Origin: Labilithrix sp.
Lineage (GTDB): Bacteria > Myxococcota_A > Polyangia > Polyangiales > Polyangiaceae
NCBI GenBank assembly: GCA_019637195.1
Contig: JAHBWA010000023.1
Span: 23,289 to 87,288 of the forward strand
Length of the DNA stretch: 64,000 nucleotides
Direction of reading: 5' to 3'
The first letter of the stretch is position 1. The number at the start of each line of letters is the position of its first letter. Positions 33,845 to 43,474 of this stretch are shown here, one piece after another. The notes under the pieces are model-generated. The model ran no database searches. It was not told the origin of the DNA and was given only the letters and a program-made list of their open reading frames with translations. The translations under genes were made by a program, and so were the position numbers.

Positions 33845-35656
33845 TCAAGGAGAGGCGGAGAGCTCCGCCGTCGTCTCCGCGTACATCGACTCGATCTCGA
33901 CCTTGTACTTCTCGTTCACGACCTTGCGCTTCACCTTCATCGTCGGCGTGAGCTCCCCGCCGTCGATCGTGAACTCGTTCGGTACGACGACGAACTTCTT
34001 GATGGTCTGGACGCGCGCCAGCTTCCCGTTCAGCTCGTCGATCTGCTTCTGCAGGTGCTTGCGGAACGCGCCGCACTTCGCGGCCTCGGCGATCGTCGTC
34101 GCCGCGCTGCCGGCCGCCTCGGCCTCCGTCTGGACGCGCTCGGGATCGAGCGTCACGAGCGCGGCGAGGTACTTCTTGCGATCGCCGACGACGACCGCCT
34201 GGCCGACGACCGGGATCGACTTGAGCTGCCCCTCGAGCACCTGCGGCGCGATGTTCTCTCCGCCCGCCGTGATGAGCAGGTCCTTCTTCCGGTCGGTGAT
34301 CTGGAGGAAGCCGTCCTTGTCGAGCGTGCCGATATCGCCCGAGTGCAGCCACCCGTCGTCGTCGAGCGCGCTCTTCGTCGCCTCGGGATCCTTGAGGTAA
34401 CCCTTGAAGACGTGCTTGCCGCGCATGCAGACCTCGCCGTCCTCGGCGATCTTGAGCTCGGCGCCGGGGAGGACGACGCCGCACTTGCCGGTGCGGTAGT
34501 CGTCGGGCGGCGAGTAGGTCGCGGGGCCGGTGCACTCGCTCATCCCGTAGACCTCGAGGATCGGGACGCCGAGCGAGAGGAAGAACTCGAGCGTGTCCTT
34601 CGAGATCGGCGCCGCGCTCGTCACGCAGACGCGCGCGCGGTCGAGCCCGAGGCGCTGCCGCACCTTGTCGAAGACGACCTTCTTCGCGACCGGGTAGAGG
34701 AGCGGACGCGCCTCGCCGCGCTGCTCGGCGTAGCCGGCCCGCAGCCCCACCTTGCGCGCCCAGGCGGCGATCTTCTTCCGGAGCGGCGGCGCCGACGCGC
34801 CGGCGGCGACCATCTTCGCCTGGATCTTCTCCCAGACGCGCGGCACGCCGAGGAACACCGTGGGGCGGACCTCCACGAGCGCCTCGCCGAGCTTCTCGAG
34901 GCTCTCCGCGAAGTAGAGGAGCGAGCCCATCGCCATCGGTCCGTGGACCGAGAGCATCTGCTCGGCGATGTGGCTGAGCGGCAGGTAGCTGACCGTCACC
35001 TCGTTCGGCCCGAAGTCGAGGGCCGAGAGGACCGCCTTCGCCGTCCACACGAGGTTCGTGTGCGAGATCATCACGGCCTTCGGATCGCCCGTGGTGCCCG
35101 ACGTGTAGATGAGGGTGCAGACGTCGTCCGGCTCCTGCGCGGCGATGCGCGCGTCAAGCTCGCTCTCCGGCGTCTCGTCGCCCAGCGCGAGCAGCTCGTC
35201 CCACCCGAGCACGCGGACGCGACCGCGCGTCGCCTCGGTCGGACGCCCCAGCATCTGCACGACGACCTCGAGGTGCGGCATCCGCTCTTGCTCGGCGACG
35301 AACTTGTCGACCTGCGCGGCCGTGTCCGCGAAGGCGACCTTGGCCTCGCAGTGGTCGGTGATGTAGCGCACCTGCTCGGGCGTGTTCGTCGTGTAGATGC
35401 CCGCGGGCACGGCGCCCGCGAGGATCGCGCCGACGTCGGCGATGAGCCACTCGGGGCTGTTGTAGCCGATGATCGAGATGCCCTTGCCGGCCGCGACGCC
35501 GAGGCCGACGAGCGCGCGGCCGACGCGACGCGCATCGCGCTGGTAGGCGCTCCAGGTCGTCGTGCGCCAGCTGCCGTCGCGCTTCACGCGGAGCGCAGGC
35601 CGGTCTCCGTAGCGCTTCGCCGTCTCCCCCAGGACCTCGTGGACCATCATCGCCAT
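33845..35656 (-). CDS. Long-chain acyl-CoA synthetase (AMP-forming)
   Basis: The 603-residue enzyme has the adenylate-forming signature YTSGTTGDPKAVMISH, a GMSECTG motif, DDGWLHSGDIG and a C-terminal Lys within a KVKRKVV stretch. It activates fatty acids to acyl-CoA, feeding beta-oxidation, lipid or storage-polymer synthesis. Long-chain specificity is inferred from similarity to FadD15-like proteins. It stands alone between oppositely placed spacers (33672-33844 and 35657-35777). Confidence 0.93.
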   Translation of the reverse strand: MAMMVHEVLGETAKRYGDRPALRVKRDGSWRTTTWSAYQRDARRVGRALVGLGVAAGKGISIIGYNSPEWLIADVGAILAGAVPAGIYTTNTPEQVRYITDHCEAKVAFADTAAQVDKFVAEQERMPHLEVVVQMLGRPTEATRGRVRVLGWDELLALGDETPESELDARIAAQEPDDVCTLIYTSGTTGDPKAVMISHTNLVWTAKAVLSALDFGPNEVTVSYLPLSHIAEQMLSVHGPMAMGSLLYFAESLEKLGEALVEVRPTVFLGVPRVWEKIQAKMVAAGASAPPLRKKIAAWARKVGLRAGYAEQRGEARPLLYPVAKKVVFDKVRQRLGLDRARVCVTSAAPISKDTLEFFLSLGVPILEVYGMSECTGPATYSPPDDYRTGKCGVVLPGAELKIAEDGEVCMRGKHVFKGYLKDPEATKSALDDDGWLHSGDIGTLDKDGFLQITDRKKDLLITAGGENIAPQVLEGQLKSIPVVGQAVVVGDRKKYLAALVTLDPERVQTEAEAAGSAATTIAEAAKCGAFRKHLQKQIDELNGKLARVQTIKKFVVVPNEFTIDGGELTPTMKVKRKVVNEKYKVEIESMYAETTAELSASP

Positions 35657-35777
35657 GGCGGCGAAGTATAGGCGTCTCGATCGGCGCAGGCCCGTTCAAA
35701 CGTCGCGCGCGAGCGAGCGTGACGCTCCGCGTCGTCGCCGCGCGCTCCGCGTCCGAAGGCGCCCTCGCGAGGATGCG

Positions 35778-36599
35778 CTACTCGGACGTCGCGCGCGACG
35801 CCTCGGCGACGGCGAAGCGCTCGTCGAGCCGAGCCTCGAGCGCTCGCGCGTCCTCGAGCACGAGCTCGACGGCGGCGGCCAGCTGGGTGACGACGACGTC
35901 CACCCCGCGGTCAAGCGACGCGAGCGCGCCCAGGCTCGCCGCGATCTCACCCTCGAGCTCGTCGAAGTGGAAGTTCTTCGCCTCCTCGATGCGCCAGCGG
36001 TACGTCGCCCAATCCGGCTCCTTCGCGCAGAGCCCGAGCGCGAGGTGCTCGAGGGCGCGCACCACCGCGAAGAGCCACGCGTAGGCGCCGCGAAGGTACT
36101 CCGCCAGCGGCGCGTCCGGCAGGAACGCGGGCTGAACGTTGCGGGACACCGCGGCGAGGTGCAACACCGCGAGGGCGTCGCGGACGTCGCCGAGGTCGCG
36201 GACGCGAGCCTCGAGGCTCCGGAGCGCGGCGGCCGCCGGCGCAGCATGCGGGCGCGCGCCGGATGGCGGCGCCCCGGCGCCCGCGCGGCCGCGTGAGAGA
36301 TCGAGCGTCGTCCGCTCGAGGCACGCGAGCTTCATCGTGAGCGTCAGCTGGTCCTCGCACAGCTCGTCGAGGAGGTCCTGCGCCTCGAGCCACTCGACGT
36401 TCCCGGCAAGCTTGGACGGCGCGACGTCGACGACGCGCAGCCGGACGTGCGAGTCGCTTCTCCGGCGCGGCGCGTCATCGGGCCGAGCTTTCGCGTCGCG
36501 CGCACCGGGCGCGAAGGAGAGCGTCTTCGGGGTCGCGAGGAGCAACGGCTGAAACCCGTGACGTTTCGCCGTTCCGTACGTTGCGCGATCGTCTTGCAT
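35778..36599 (-). CDS. Hypothetical protein
   Basis: The 273-residue, mainly helical protein has no signal peptide or membrane segment. It begins with a basic region (GTAKRHGFQPLLL), has a conserved-looking VRLRVVDVAPSKLAGNVEWLEAQDLLDELCEDQL segment, then an Ala-rich stretch. A C-terminal helical half follows, with RRWRI-like and VVVTQLAAAVELVLEDARAL parts. GC-rich third positions and length support coding. No family is recognised. Confidence 0.6.
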   Translation of the reverse strand: MQDDRATYGTAKRHGFQPLLLATPKTLSFAPGARDAKARPDDAPRRRSDSHVRLRVVDVAPSKLAGNVEWLEAQDLLDELCEDQLTLTMKLACLERTTLDLSRGRAGAGAPPSGARPHAAPAAAALRSLEARVRDLGDVRDALAVLHLAAVSRNVQPAFLPDAPLAEYLRGAYAWLFAVVRALEHLALGLCAKEPDWATYRWRIEEAKNFHFDELEGEIAASLGALASLDRGVDVVVTQLAAAVELVLEDARALEARLDERFAVAEASRATSE

Positions 36600-36718
36600 C
36601 GAACCTCCAGCCCCTCTCGCTCTCCGTGTCCGCGGTTCCTACGCGCCGGGGTGCGACCTTCTCCCCTCGATTCGCCCGGGAGAGGTGGCCGATTCACGGC
36701 GCGGCTCCACAATGTGAG

Positions 36719-37573
36719 GTGGAGGATGAAGTCTTGGACCTCCAGCATTCGATCACCAAAGCCTTTTCAGTCGCAGCGTTCTTCGGCCTGACCCTCGCTC
36801 CGCAGTCGCGCGGCGTCGCCGGCAGCGCGGGCCCGCTCCACGTCGCGGCGTCGCATACGCCGGCGGCGTCGGTCGGCACCGCCCAGCCCACGAGCAGCGC
36901 GGCCTCCAGCGGACCGTGCGGCGAGCGCATGATCCTCGTCGAGGGAGACGCTTGTCCGTCCGCCGAGCAGGTCTGCTTGAAGTGGCTCGACCCGCCCCCG
37001 TACCAGAACCTGCGCTGCGGAGAGTACGCCAAGCCCGCCAAGTGCAAGGTGCCGCGCGTCCACCGTCGTTTCTGCATCGACCGCGAGGAGTTCGCCGAGC
37101 CGTCGTCGCCCGGTAGCGACGAGGTGATGCCGCGCGTGAACACGAGCTGGGGCGAGGCGAAGGCGCTGTGCGAGGCGCGCGGCGCGCGGCTCTGCAAGGA
37201 AGCGGAGTGGGAGTTCGCCTGCGAGGGCCCCGAGATGAGCCCGTACCCTTACGGCTGGAAGCGCGACTCCGAGATCTGCAACTTCGACAAGAAGAGCCTC
37301 GGCGGCGCGATGTCCAAGCTGAAAGACCTACGGGCCCCCGAGAGCGCCTACCCGGAGTGCCTGAGCCCCTTCGGTGTCCACAACATGGTCGGCAACGTCG
37401 ACGAGTGGGTCGAGCGCGAACGGATGTCGCCGCCGAACCGATCGGCGCTGCGCGGCGGCTGGTGGCTGCCGGGTCGCAACCGCTGCCGCGCCGCGACGCT
37501 CGCGCACGGCGAGGACTACTCCGCCAAGCAGGTCGGCTTCCGCTGCTGCAAAGACGCGCAGGCCGCGCGCTGA
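36719..37573 (+). CDS. Formylglycine-generating-enzyme-like (SUMF1) secreted protein
   Basis: The product (about 284 residues from GTG 36719) has a hydrophobic N-terminal signal-like segment, then a Cys-rich region. The SUMF1/FGE-sulfatase fold follows: WGEAKALCEARGARLCKEAEWEFAC, a PYGW turn, FGVHNMVGNVDEWV, RGGWW and GFRCC. Many such proteins are not true formylglycine enzymes but bind or modify proteins at the cell surface. The start is uncertain: TTG 36734 with GGAGG upstream is an alternative, and upstream codons overlap the divergent gene. Confidence 0.78.
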   Translation: MEDEVLDLQHSITKAFSVAAFFGLTLAPQSRGVAGSAGPLHVAASHTPAASVGTAQPTSSAASSGPCGERMILVEGDACPSAEQVCLKWLDPPPYQNLRCGEYAKPAKCKVPRVHRRFCIDREEFAEPSSPGSDEVMPRVNTSWGEAKALCEARGARLCKEAEWEFACEGPEMSPYPYGWKRDSEICNFDKKSLGGAMSKLKDLRAPESAYPECLSPFGVHNMVGNVDEWVERERMSPPNRSALRGGWWLPGRNRCRAATLAHGEDYSAKQVGFRCCKDAQAAR

Positions 37574-37598
37574 CCCTCGCGTGGCGTGGTCGGCTCGG

Positions 37599-38570
37599 CT
37601 ACGCGCGGAACTCGTTGAGGGGCGCGGGCGCCTTCACGAGCGCGTCGATGCGCTCGGCCTCCTCGTCGCGCCCGAGCTCGCGCATCGTCTGCGCGTAACG
37701 GCTCAGGTCCTCGGCGCCGATGACGCGCCGCTCGCGCTCCACGACCTCCATGACCTCGGACCACGCGCCTTCCTTGAGGAGCGCGACCACGTAGATGCGC
37801 AGCCCCACCTGCCGCAGCTCGGAGGAGCCCGCCGCCTCGAGCGCCGGCTTGAGGAGCCGGACCGCCTCCTTCGGCTCGCGCCGGTCGAGCGCGGCGTACC
37901 CCTGCTCGATCGCGTCGGCGAGCGTCTGGTCGACGCGGAGCTGGCCCGCCTGACGGAACGCCTGCACGTTCTGGAAGCCGAAGAGGACGCCGAGGTAGAG
38001 CACCCACCACTGCTTGTACTGCACCGCGAGGAGCGCGATGCCGGCGGCGATCGCGATCGAGAGCACGCGCGCGACCTTCTCGCCGTAACGCGGCGTGACG
38101 GCGCGGGCGATCGAGCGGAGGACGTTGCCGCCGTCGAGCGGGAGCATCGGCAGGAGATTGAAGATGCCCCAGCCGACGTTCACCCAGAGCAGCAGCCGCA
38201 CCGCCTCACGCGCGAGCGGGTGGACCGGGTGGACGCCCGCAAACTGCGTCGCGACGACGACGAGCGCGAACGCGAAGCCCGCGAGCGGGCCCGCGAGGCT
38301 GATCGCGATGCTCTTGCCCGTCGTCATCTCGGCGCGCCCGCCGTTGAAGGACGTGAGCCCGCCCATACCGTGCAGCTCGATGCGCGGCGCGAGCCCGAAC
38401 GCCTTGCCCGTCAGCGCGTGCCCGAGCTCGTGGATGACGACGGAGACGAGGACGATCGCCACCCAGAGCGCGAGCTTCGCGGGCTCCCGCTCGTTGAGCC
38501 CGAGCAGCAGCGCCATGAGGAAGAAGCTCCCCTGGATCCGGAGCGGAATGGAACCAAGCTTCAGCTCCAT
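37599..38570 (-). CDS. Site-2 protease-like M50 family metallopeptidase
   Basis: The roughly 323-residue integral membrane protein has the zinc site HELGH in the second helix and the third-ligand motif NLLPMLPLDGG near residue 140. Additional helices and a C-terminal soluble tail (about 200-323) with TPR-like helices follow. It probably cleaves a membrane-bound substrate within the bilayer, or acts as a non-regulated S2P-type enzyme. A GTG three codons upstream (38579) is an alternative start. Confidence 0.88.
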   Translation of the reverse strand: MELKLGSIPLRIQGSFFLMALLLGLNEREPAKLALWVAIVLVSVVIHELGHALTGKAFGLAPRIELHGMGGLTSFNGGRAEMTTGKSIAISLAGPLAGFAFALVVVATQFAGVHPVHPLAREAVRLLLWVNVGWGIFNLLPMLPLDGGNVLRSIARAVTPRYGEKVARVLSIAIAAGIALLAVQYKQWWVLYLGVLFGFQNVQAFRQAGQLRVDQTLADAIEQGYAALDRREPKEAVRLLKPALEAAGSSELRQVGLRIYVVALLKEGAWSEVMEVVERERRVIGAEDLSRYAQTMRELGRDEEAERIDALVKAPAPLNEFRA

Positions 38571-38588
38571 CGCGGCCACAACACGCGG

Positions 38589-39131
38589 CTAGAGGACAAT
38601 CTTCCTGATTTTCTCGACGATCTGGGCGACCGGCGTGGTCTTCGGCAAGAACTGGCTGACGCCGATGACGAGCGCCTGCGTGACGTGCTGCGGGCTGTGC
38701 TGCGCCGACACGAACATGATCGGCACGCGCTTGAGCACGGGGTTGTTGCGGAGGATCTTCGCGAGCGTGAAGCCGTCCACCCGCGGCATGACGGTGTCGC
38801 ACACGATCATCGCGGGGGTCTGGATGGTGCTGGTCATCTCGACCGCCTCCATGCCGTCCTTCGCTTCGATCACGTCGTAGTGGAGCTCGAGCAACGCGCG
38901 GAGCCGAGCGCGGAGGCCGGCGTCCGGATCGACGAGCATGATCGTCTTCTTGCCCGCGTTGCGGGCGACGGTCGCGGAGGGACGAGCCACGGCGCCGCCG
39001 CCGAGCGCATGAGCCTCCGCCGCAGCGTCACGGACGTTCGCGGGGCGCGCCGAGGGGGTGCCCGCCGGAGCGGTCGAGGGGCGCGTCGCGTGGAAACCGG
39101 CGCCCGAGGGGCGTTTGGGCTGAAAAGTCAT
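38589..39131 (-). CDS. Response regulator receiver with N-terminal linker
   Basis: The 180-residue protein has a disordered N-terminal region (about 1-60, Pro/Ala/Arg-rich). A receiver domain follows: MLVDPD acidic pocket, phospho-acceptor Asp in VCDTVMPRVDG, Ser in FVSAQH and Lys in FLPKTT. No output domain. The start at MTFQPKRP precedes a credible coding stretch. It ends ten bases from the M50 protease gene on the same strand and may be cotranscribed with it. Confidence 0.82.
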   Translation of the reverse strand: MTFQPKRPSGAGFHATRPSTAPAGTPSARPANVRDAAAEAHALGGGAVARPSATVARNAGKKTIMLVDPDAGLRARLRALLELHYDVIEAKDGMEAVEMTSTIQTPAMIVCDTVMPRVDGFTLAKILRNNPVLKRVPIMFVSAQHSPQHVTQALVIGVSQFLPKTTPVAQIVEKIRKIVL

Positions 39132-39302
39132 GGTGAACGAGCGCGAAGCGACCGCGGAACAGGCCCCCTTCGACCTGTTGGTTATAGCACCGCCGAACGC
39201 GAAGGAAACGACCGCGGTCGACTCACTCCTCGTCGAGAAAGGCGTTCGCGAACGCGGCCGCTCGACGCAACGCGCCTGAGTCGTTCGTGCATCACCCGAA
39301 TG

Positions 39303-39407
39303 GATGACACGCGAGGGCGTTCGCCGTGACGCGCCGCCCTGATCTTCCGACGCAGCCACGCGTCCGCGATGCGCGATGACACGCGAGGACGTTCGTCATG
39401 ACGCGCC
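39303..39407. repeat. Two 35-bp direct repeats, 72 bp apart
   Basis: Copies at about 39303-39337 and 39373-39407 share 32 of 35 bases, including GATGACACGCGAGG and GTGACGCGCCGC or ATGACGCGCCGC. They lie in the 287-bp gap between the receiver gene and the YkgJ gene, which has no convincing coding frame. Confidence 0.7.
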
Positions 39408-39418
39408 GCGGGCCGCGC

Positions 39419-40318
39419 TCACCGCTTGCGTTTGTCGCGCTTGCGCCGGTTGCGGTCCTTGCGACGCGCCTCGGGATCGAGCCGGCGCGCGATCCCCTCG
39501 GCCACGTCGAGACGACCGCCGCGCAGATCGGCGACGAGCTCGCCGAGGACGGCGTCGTAGCCGACCGCGGCGTCTTCGCTGAGCCGCGTGTGGGGCAGGA
39601 CCTCGTCGCCCGCGAGCCATCGCTCGTCGAGCTCCGCGTCGAGGACCACCGGGAGCGCTGCGGCGAGATCGTAGGGCCCGACGTCGAGGCCCTCGCTCGC
39701 GCACGCGGTCATCATCCCGAAGGCGTGCGCGTGCGCGACCTTGAAGCGCGTCGGATCGATCGGCAGGACGGGGTTCGCCTCCCCGGCGTCGTGCGCCTGC
39801 TTGCACGCGTCGACGCTCCCGGAGTGGTAGGCGCGGCACGGGATCGGTCGGACTTCGTAGACCGTGCACCGCCCCGTCTCGACGTCCAGCAGCGGGCACG
39901 GGATCTTCGCGCGCGCGCGGCCGGAGAGATCGAGCGACGCGATCTCCTTGGCGACGCTGCCCGCGCGCTCCCTCAGCGAGGCGAGCTGCTCCGGAGACCG
40001 GTGCTCCTTCAGCCAGGAGCCGATGCGGAGGAGCTCCGGCGTCGACGCGTGCACCGTCGACGAGTAGCAGCAGTAGGAGCAGCCCGCGGAGCAGGCGATC
40101 GGCAGCCGTCGCCCGGTCGCGAGGCGCTCGGACATCGTCTCCGCGGCGCGCTCGGCGTCCTCGTGCACCAGCGCGGCGACCTCACCGGCGATCGCGCGCG
40201 CGCTCTCCCCCGCGGACTTCGCGTCGGCGACCACCTCGCGGATGATCTTGGCCTCGACCTCGATGAACGGCCGGAGCATCGGATCCCGATGGTCGAGGCC
40301 GACCCTGCGTTCGGTCAT
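39419..40318 (-). CDS. YkgJ-type cysteine cluster protein
   Basis: The 299-residue protein has the YkgJ family Cys pattern (ACSAGCSYCCYSS, then CPLLDVETGRCTVYEVRPIPCRAY), thought to bind zinc or an Fe-S cluster. A long helical N-terminal part precedes it, and a basic tail rich in Lys/Arg ends it. The ATG overlaps the stop of the upstream hydrolase gene by 4 bp, so both belong to one unit. The biochemical role of the family is not established. Confidence 0.82.
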   Translation of the reverse strand: MTERRVGLDHRDPMLRPFIEVEAKIIREVVADAKSAGESARAIAGEVAALVHEDAERAAETMSERLATGRRLPIACSAGCSYCCYSSTVHASTPELLRIGSWLKEHRSPEQLASLRERAGSVAKEIASLDLSGRARAKIPCPLLDVETGRCTVYEVRPIPCRAYHSGSVDACKQAHDAGEANPVLPIDPTRFKVAHAHAFGMMTACASEGLDVGPYDLAAALPVVLDAELDERWLAGDEVLPHTRLSEDAAVGYDAVLGELVADLRGGRLDVAEGIARRLDPEARRKDRNRRKRDKRKR

Positions 40319-41124
40319 CGCTTCCTCTCGTTCATCGCCTGGTCTCGATGGCCGCGCGCGGCCTGCTTCACGCTCGCCTTCTTCCTGGTCCGCGACTTCG
40401 CCCGCGGCGCCGCGATGAACGCGGCGATCGCGGCGGCCGCTGCGTCGAGCGCGTGCTCCTGGCGCTCGGCGCCCTCCCGCTTCAGGAGCGCGAGCGAGTG
40501 GTCTCCCCCCTCGACCGCGTGGACGCGCGCGCGCGGAGCGCCCGCGAGCAGCTTCTCGAGCTGGGCGGCGGTCCCGAGCTCGTCGCGCGTCCCCTGGACG
40601 ACGAGCATCGGCAGGCGCACCTGGAGGATCTCCTCGCGCACGACGCGCGGCTTGCCGATCGGATGCAGCGGGTACCCGAGGAGGACGACGCCCGAGAGCA
40701 CGAGCCCCTCGTTCGCCGCCGCGATGTGGGTCGCGATCCGACCGCCCATCGACTTTCCGCCGATGAAGAGGCGCTCCTTGGACAGCCCGCCGCGCGCGCG
40801 CACCGTCGCGACGGCCGCGCGCCACGCCGCCTCGAGGAGCTCGACGCGATCGGGCATTTTCCGGCCCGCCTCGGCGTAGAGGAAGTTGAACGTCGCGACG
40901 TCGACGCCCTTCTTCGCGATCCGGCCGGCCATCGACGTCATGAACGGATGGGTCCGCGGCGCGCCCGCCCCGTGCGCGAGGACGAGGGTAGCCTGCGTGA
41001 TCGGGTCGGCGGCGCGGTAGAGCGCGCCGGTCACCCTCCCGTGCGTGCCTACGTCGAAGGAGAACGCTGACGCCACGCGCCCAGGATAACGCGATCCACC
41101 CGCGTCGAGCTCACAACCGCGCAC
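40315..41124 (-). CDS. Alpha/beta hydrolase of the dienelactone-hydrolase/KANL3-Tex30 type
   Basis: The 269-residue protein has the alpha/beta hydrolase core: LVLAHGAGAPRTHPFM, the nucleophile elbow GGKSMGGR (Ser), QGTRDELG (Asp) and EGGDHSLAL (His). A basic, Lys/Arg-rich C-terminal tail follows. Related proteins are annotated as KANL3/Tex30-like hydrolases of unknown substrate. GTG 41124 is the annotated start; GTG 41076 is also possible. It is translationally coupled to the YkgJ gene. Confidence 0.83.
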   Translation of the reverse strand: MRGCELDAGGSRYPGRVASAFSFDVGTHGRVTGALYRAADPITQATLVLAHGAGAPRTHPFMTSMAGRIAKKGVDVATFNFLYAEAGRKMPDRVELLEAAWRAAVATVRARGGLSKERLFIGGKSMGGRIATHIAAANEGLVLSGVVLLGYPLHPIGKPRVVREEILQVRLPMLVVQGTRDELGTAAQLEKLLAGAPRARVHAVEGGDHSLALLKREGAERQEHALDAAAAAIAAFIAAPRAKSRTRKKASVKQAARGHRDQAMNERKR

Positions 41125-41206
41125 GGCGCGGCGGGCGGCGGAGCTCGCCGCCTGATCGCGTTCGACGGCGCGCGTCCGCGAGGCGCCACGCGCGGCGTCG
41201 CCCCCG

Positions 41207-42211
41207 TCAGAGCGCGAGCGCCCACTTCGACCACGCCGCGTGCGCGTCGGCCGGCGTGAGGCCGACGACCTCCACGAAGGACCGCTCGCCGGTCGGATCG
41301 TCCGCGACGTTGTCGCGCCACCGCTGGTAGAACGGCCAGAGCTTGCCGCGCGCGTCGAGCCACTGACACACGTAGCGCGCCATCGCGTAGTGGAGGTCTT
41401 CTCCGTCGCCGCGGAACGTCTCGTCGGGCATGCCGAAGAGCCGGTCGAGCCGCGCCCTCTCGCGCTCGCCGGACGTGAGCGCGCGCTTGAGGCGCGGGTG
41501 ACGCCAGTTCTTGCCGCCGTGGATCTCTCCCGGCTTCGGGATCTGCGGCTGCTCGAAGACCGAGGCGATGCCCTCGTTGATCCACGTCGGGGCCGCGGGG
41601 AAGTCGGCCTCCACGAGCGGGTGGACGATCTCGTGCGTGAGCGTCCCGAGCCCGAGCCCGATGTTCATCACCATGTAGCGATCGCGCGGCTGGTAGAAGC
41701 CGAAGTGCGCGATGCACGGGGCCGCGTACTTCTGCGTGCAGAAGGCCTCGTAGGTCGAGGCGTTCGGGAAGAGGTAGACGCTGATCGCCTCGCTCGGCTT
41801 CTTGCCGAAGCGACCGTTCATGAAGCCGGCCATCGCGCTCTTCATCAAGGCGACGCTCTGGTCGTATTGCCCGCCCTGCCACCCCGGCGGCCCGATGACG
41901 ACGAACACGCCCGACACCACCGTCGACATCGCCTTCGGTCCGAGCTCCTCCCTCGCCAGGCGAGCGCGCCGCTCGCGATCGGCGGCGATGTCGTAAGGCG
42001 GCTCGCGGGGCGCGGGCTCGTCGATCGCCTCCGGCGCGACGACCGGCGCGCGCGCCTCGTCCGCCGGCTGCGCGGGCGCGCTCGGCGGCGTGGCGGAGGC
42101 CGCGCCGACGGCGGGAGACCGCGCCGACGGCGGGGCAGACCTGCGGCCCTCGCCCGTGCACGCGGCGAGGACCACGGCGAGCGCGGTGGGCAGGAGGCAG
42201 GACAGGCGCAT
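41207..42211 (-). CDS. Putative gluzincin metallopeptidase lipoprotein
   Basis: The 334-residue product has a lipoprotein signal (lipobox VLAAC, Cys near 18), then a Pro/Ala-rich linker. A domain follows with HEIVH (zinc-binding HExxH) and, 20 residues later, WINEGIASVFE, where Glu is the third ligand. This is the peptidase MA-like arrangement. It likely acts at the cell envelope on an unknown substrate. The gene stands between two unrelated minus-strand genes. Confidence 0.75.
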   Translation of the reverse strand: MRLSCLLPTALAVVLAACTGEGRRSAPPSARSPAVGAASATPPSAPAQPADEARAPVVAPEAIDEPAPREPPYDIAADRERRARLAREELGPKAMSTVVSGVFVVIGPPGWQGGQYDQSVALMKSAMAGFMNGRFGKKPSEAISVYLFPNASTYEAFCTQKYAAPCIAHFGFYQPRDRYMVMNIGLGLGTLTHEIVHPLVEADFPAAPTWINEGIASVFEQPQIPKPGEIHGGKNWRHPRLKRALTSGERERARLDRLFGMPDETFRGDGEDLHYAMARYVCQWLDARGKLWPFYQRWRDNVADDPTGERSFVEVVGLTPADAHAAWSKWALAL

Positions 42212-42265
42212 GACCGGACGTCTCCGCTCGGACCGAGATTGTGACACGGGCCTTGGGTATTTCCC

Positions 42266-43456
42266 TCACGCCGCGAGGTAGCCCAGGCTCTTCGGCAGCG
42301 GAAACTCGTAGGTGGCTCCCTGGAGCCCGATCTCCACGACCCGGTCCCAGTAATGAGTCCCCACGGCGATCGCGCTGCGCTCGCCGAAGGGTACGGCGCG
42401 GGTGACGTGCGACGCCGCCGCGATGAGGCGCTTCATCATCGGCATCGCGTAGCGGATCGGCTGGCGCGGGACGTCGAGCTTGTCGGCGAGCTCGTCGCCG
42501 ATGAGCTCGCGGCAGACGAGCCGGCCGAACATGACGTTGCGCTGGGCCTCGCGGATCTTCTGCTTCGTGTCGCAGCCGTCGAACGCGGCCTCGAAGAGCG
42601 CGCGGGTCAAGTCGCGCGAGTCCTGATCGGGCTCGCCCATCGTGAGCTCGATCAGATCGGCGAGCCGCATCGCCTCGGGCTCGGACGCAGGCAGGATGTC
42701 CGCGTGGACGCCGATCGTCCTGCCGACCCAGCGCCAGAGGTGGATGTAGCTGTCGGCGTCCTCCGAGGAGATCGGCATCCCGAGCTTCCGGAGGCCGTCG
42801 ATGATCGCCGCCGAGAAGAGCAGCGTCGTCCCGGCGAGGTCGTGCTGGTTCGCCGGCACCCCCCACGCCTCGGTGTTCCAGCGGCCGCTGGCGAGGATCA
42901 TCTTGCGGACCTGCGCGTGGATGAGCCGCACCTTCAGCGTGATCTGCCAGCCGTCGGCGAACGGGCGCATCCCGGCCGGACGGCACACGGCCTGGACGAA
43001 GCGCGCGGTCTCGTTGAGCCGTCGCGCGGCCTGCTCCTTCAGACGCCCGGAGAAGACGAGCGGCTTGTTGCCCCCGGGCGACGCGTAGCCGAGCACGAGC
43101 GACCGCGCGCCGAGCACCGCGCCGCCGAGCGCGCCCGCGCGCATCAGGAGGGCGCCGCCGCGATCTCCGACGCGCCAGTCGACCCACGAGGGCACGTGCG
43201 CGGCCTCTTCGAGGAGCTCGCGCATCGCGACCGGAGCGTCCGGGATCGGCTCGCCGCGGAGGCCCCGCTCGAAGACGCGCCAGCCCTCGCCCTTCTCCAT
43301 GCCGTCCATCGCGGAGATGACCCGGTCCGCCTGGACGTCGCTGTCCCAGAGGTGGCGGCCGAGGCGGTCGACGCGATCGCCGAAGCGCCGGCGCGCGGCC
43401 TCGAGGTTGACGTAGCGGGCGGGGAACACCGGCCGCGGCTCGACGGGGGCGGTCAC
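42266..43456 (-). CDS. Oxygenase MpaB / latex-clearing-protein-like (DUF2236) protein
   Basis: The 396-residue protein belongs to the DUF2236/MpaB family: N-terminal WRVFERGLRGEP region, ALGGAVLGARSLVLGY, and the hallmark RLIHAQVRKMIL, where a conserved His contacts haem in latex clearing protein. Members are haem-dependent oxygenases or of unknown role. The substrate is not predictable. GTG start. It ends 18 bp before an outer-membrane protein gene on the same strand. Confidence 0.87.
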   Translation of the reverse strand: MTAPVEPRPVFPARYVNLEAARRRFGDRVDRLGRHLWDSDVQADRVISAMDGMEKGEGWRVFERGLRGEPIPDAPVAMRELLEEAAHVPSWVDWRVGDRGGALLMRAGALGGAVLGARSLVLGYASPGGNKPLVFSGRLKEQAARRLNETARFVQAVCRPAGMRPFADGWQITLKVRLIHAQVRKMILASGRWNTEAWGVPANQHDLAGTTLLFSAAIIDGLRKLGMPISSEDADSYIHLWRWVGRTIGVHADILPASEPEAMRLADLIELTMGEPDQDSRDLTRALFEAAFDGCDTKQKIREAQRNVMFGRLVCRELIGDELADKLDVPRQPIRYAMPMMKRLIAAASHVTRAVPFGERSAIAVGTHYWDRVVEIGLQGATYEFPLPKSLGYLAA

Positions 43457-43474
43457 CCTCGAAGAATAAGCCTG

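Noticed and set aside
37003..37015. CCAGAACCTGCGC, one mismatch from the activator-like motif
   Set aside because: It lies inside the coding sequence of the SUMF1-like gene, with no promoter element downstream; taken as background.
37374..39329. A 651-codon plus-strand frame over the M50 protease and receiver genes
   Set aside because: It is the shadow of genes with intact HELGH and receiver motifs on the other strand.
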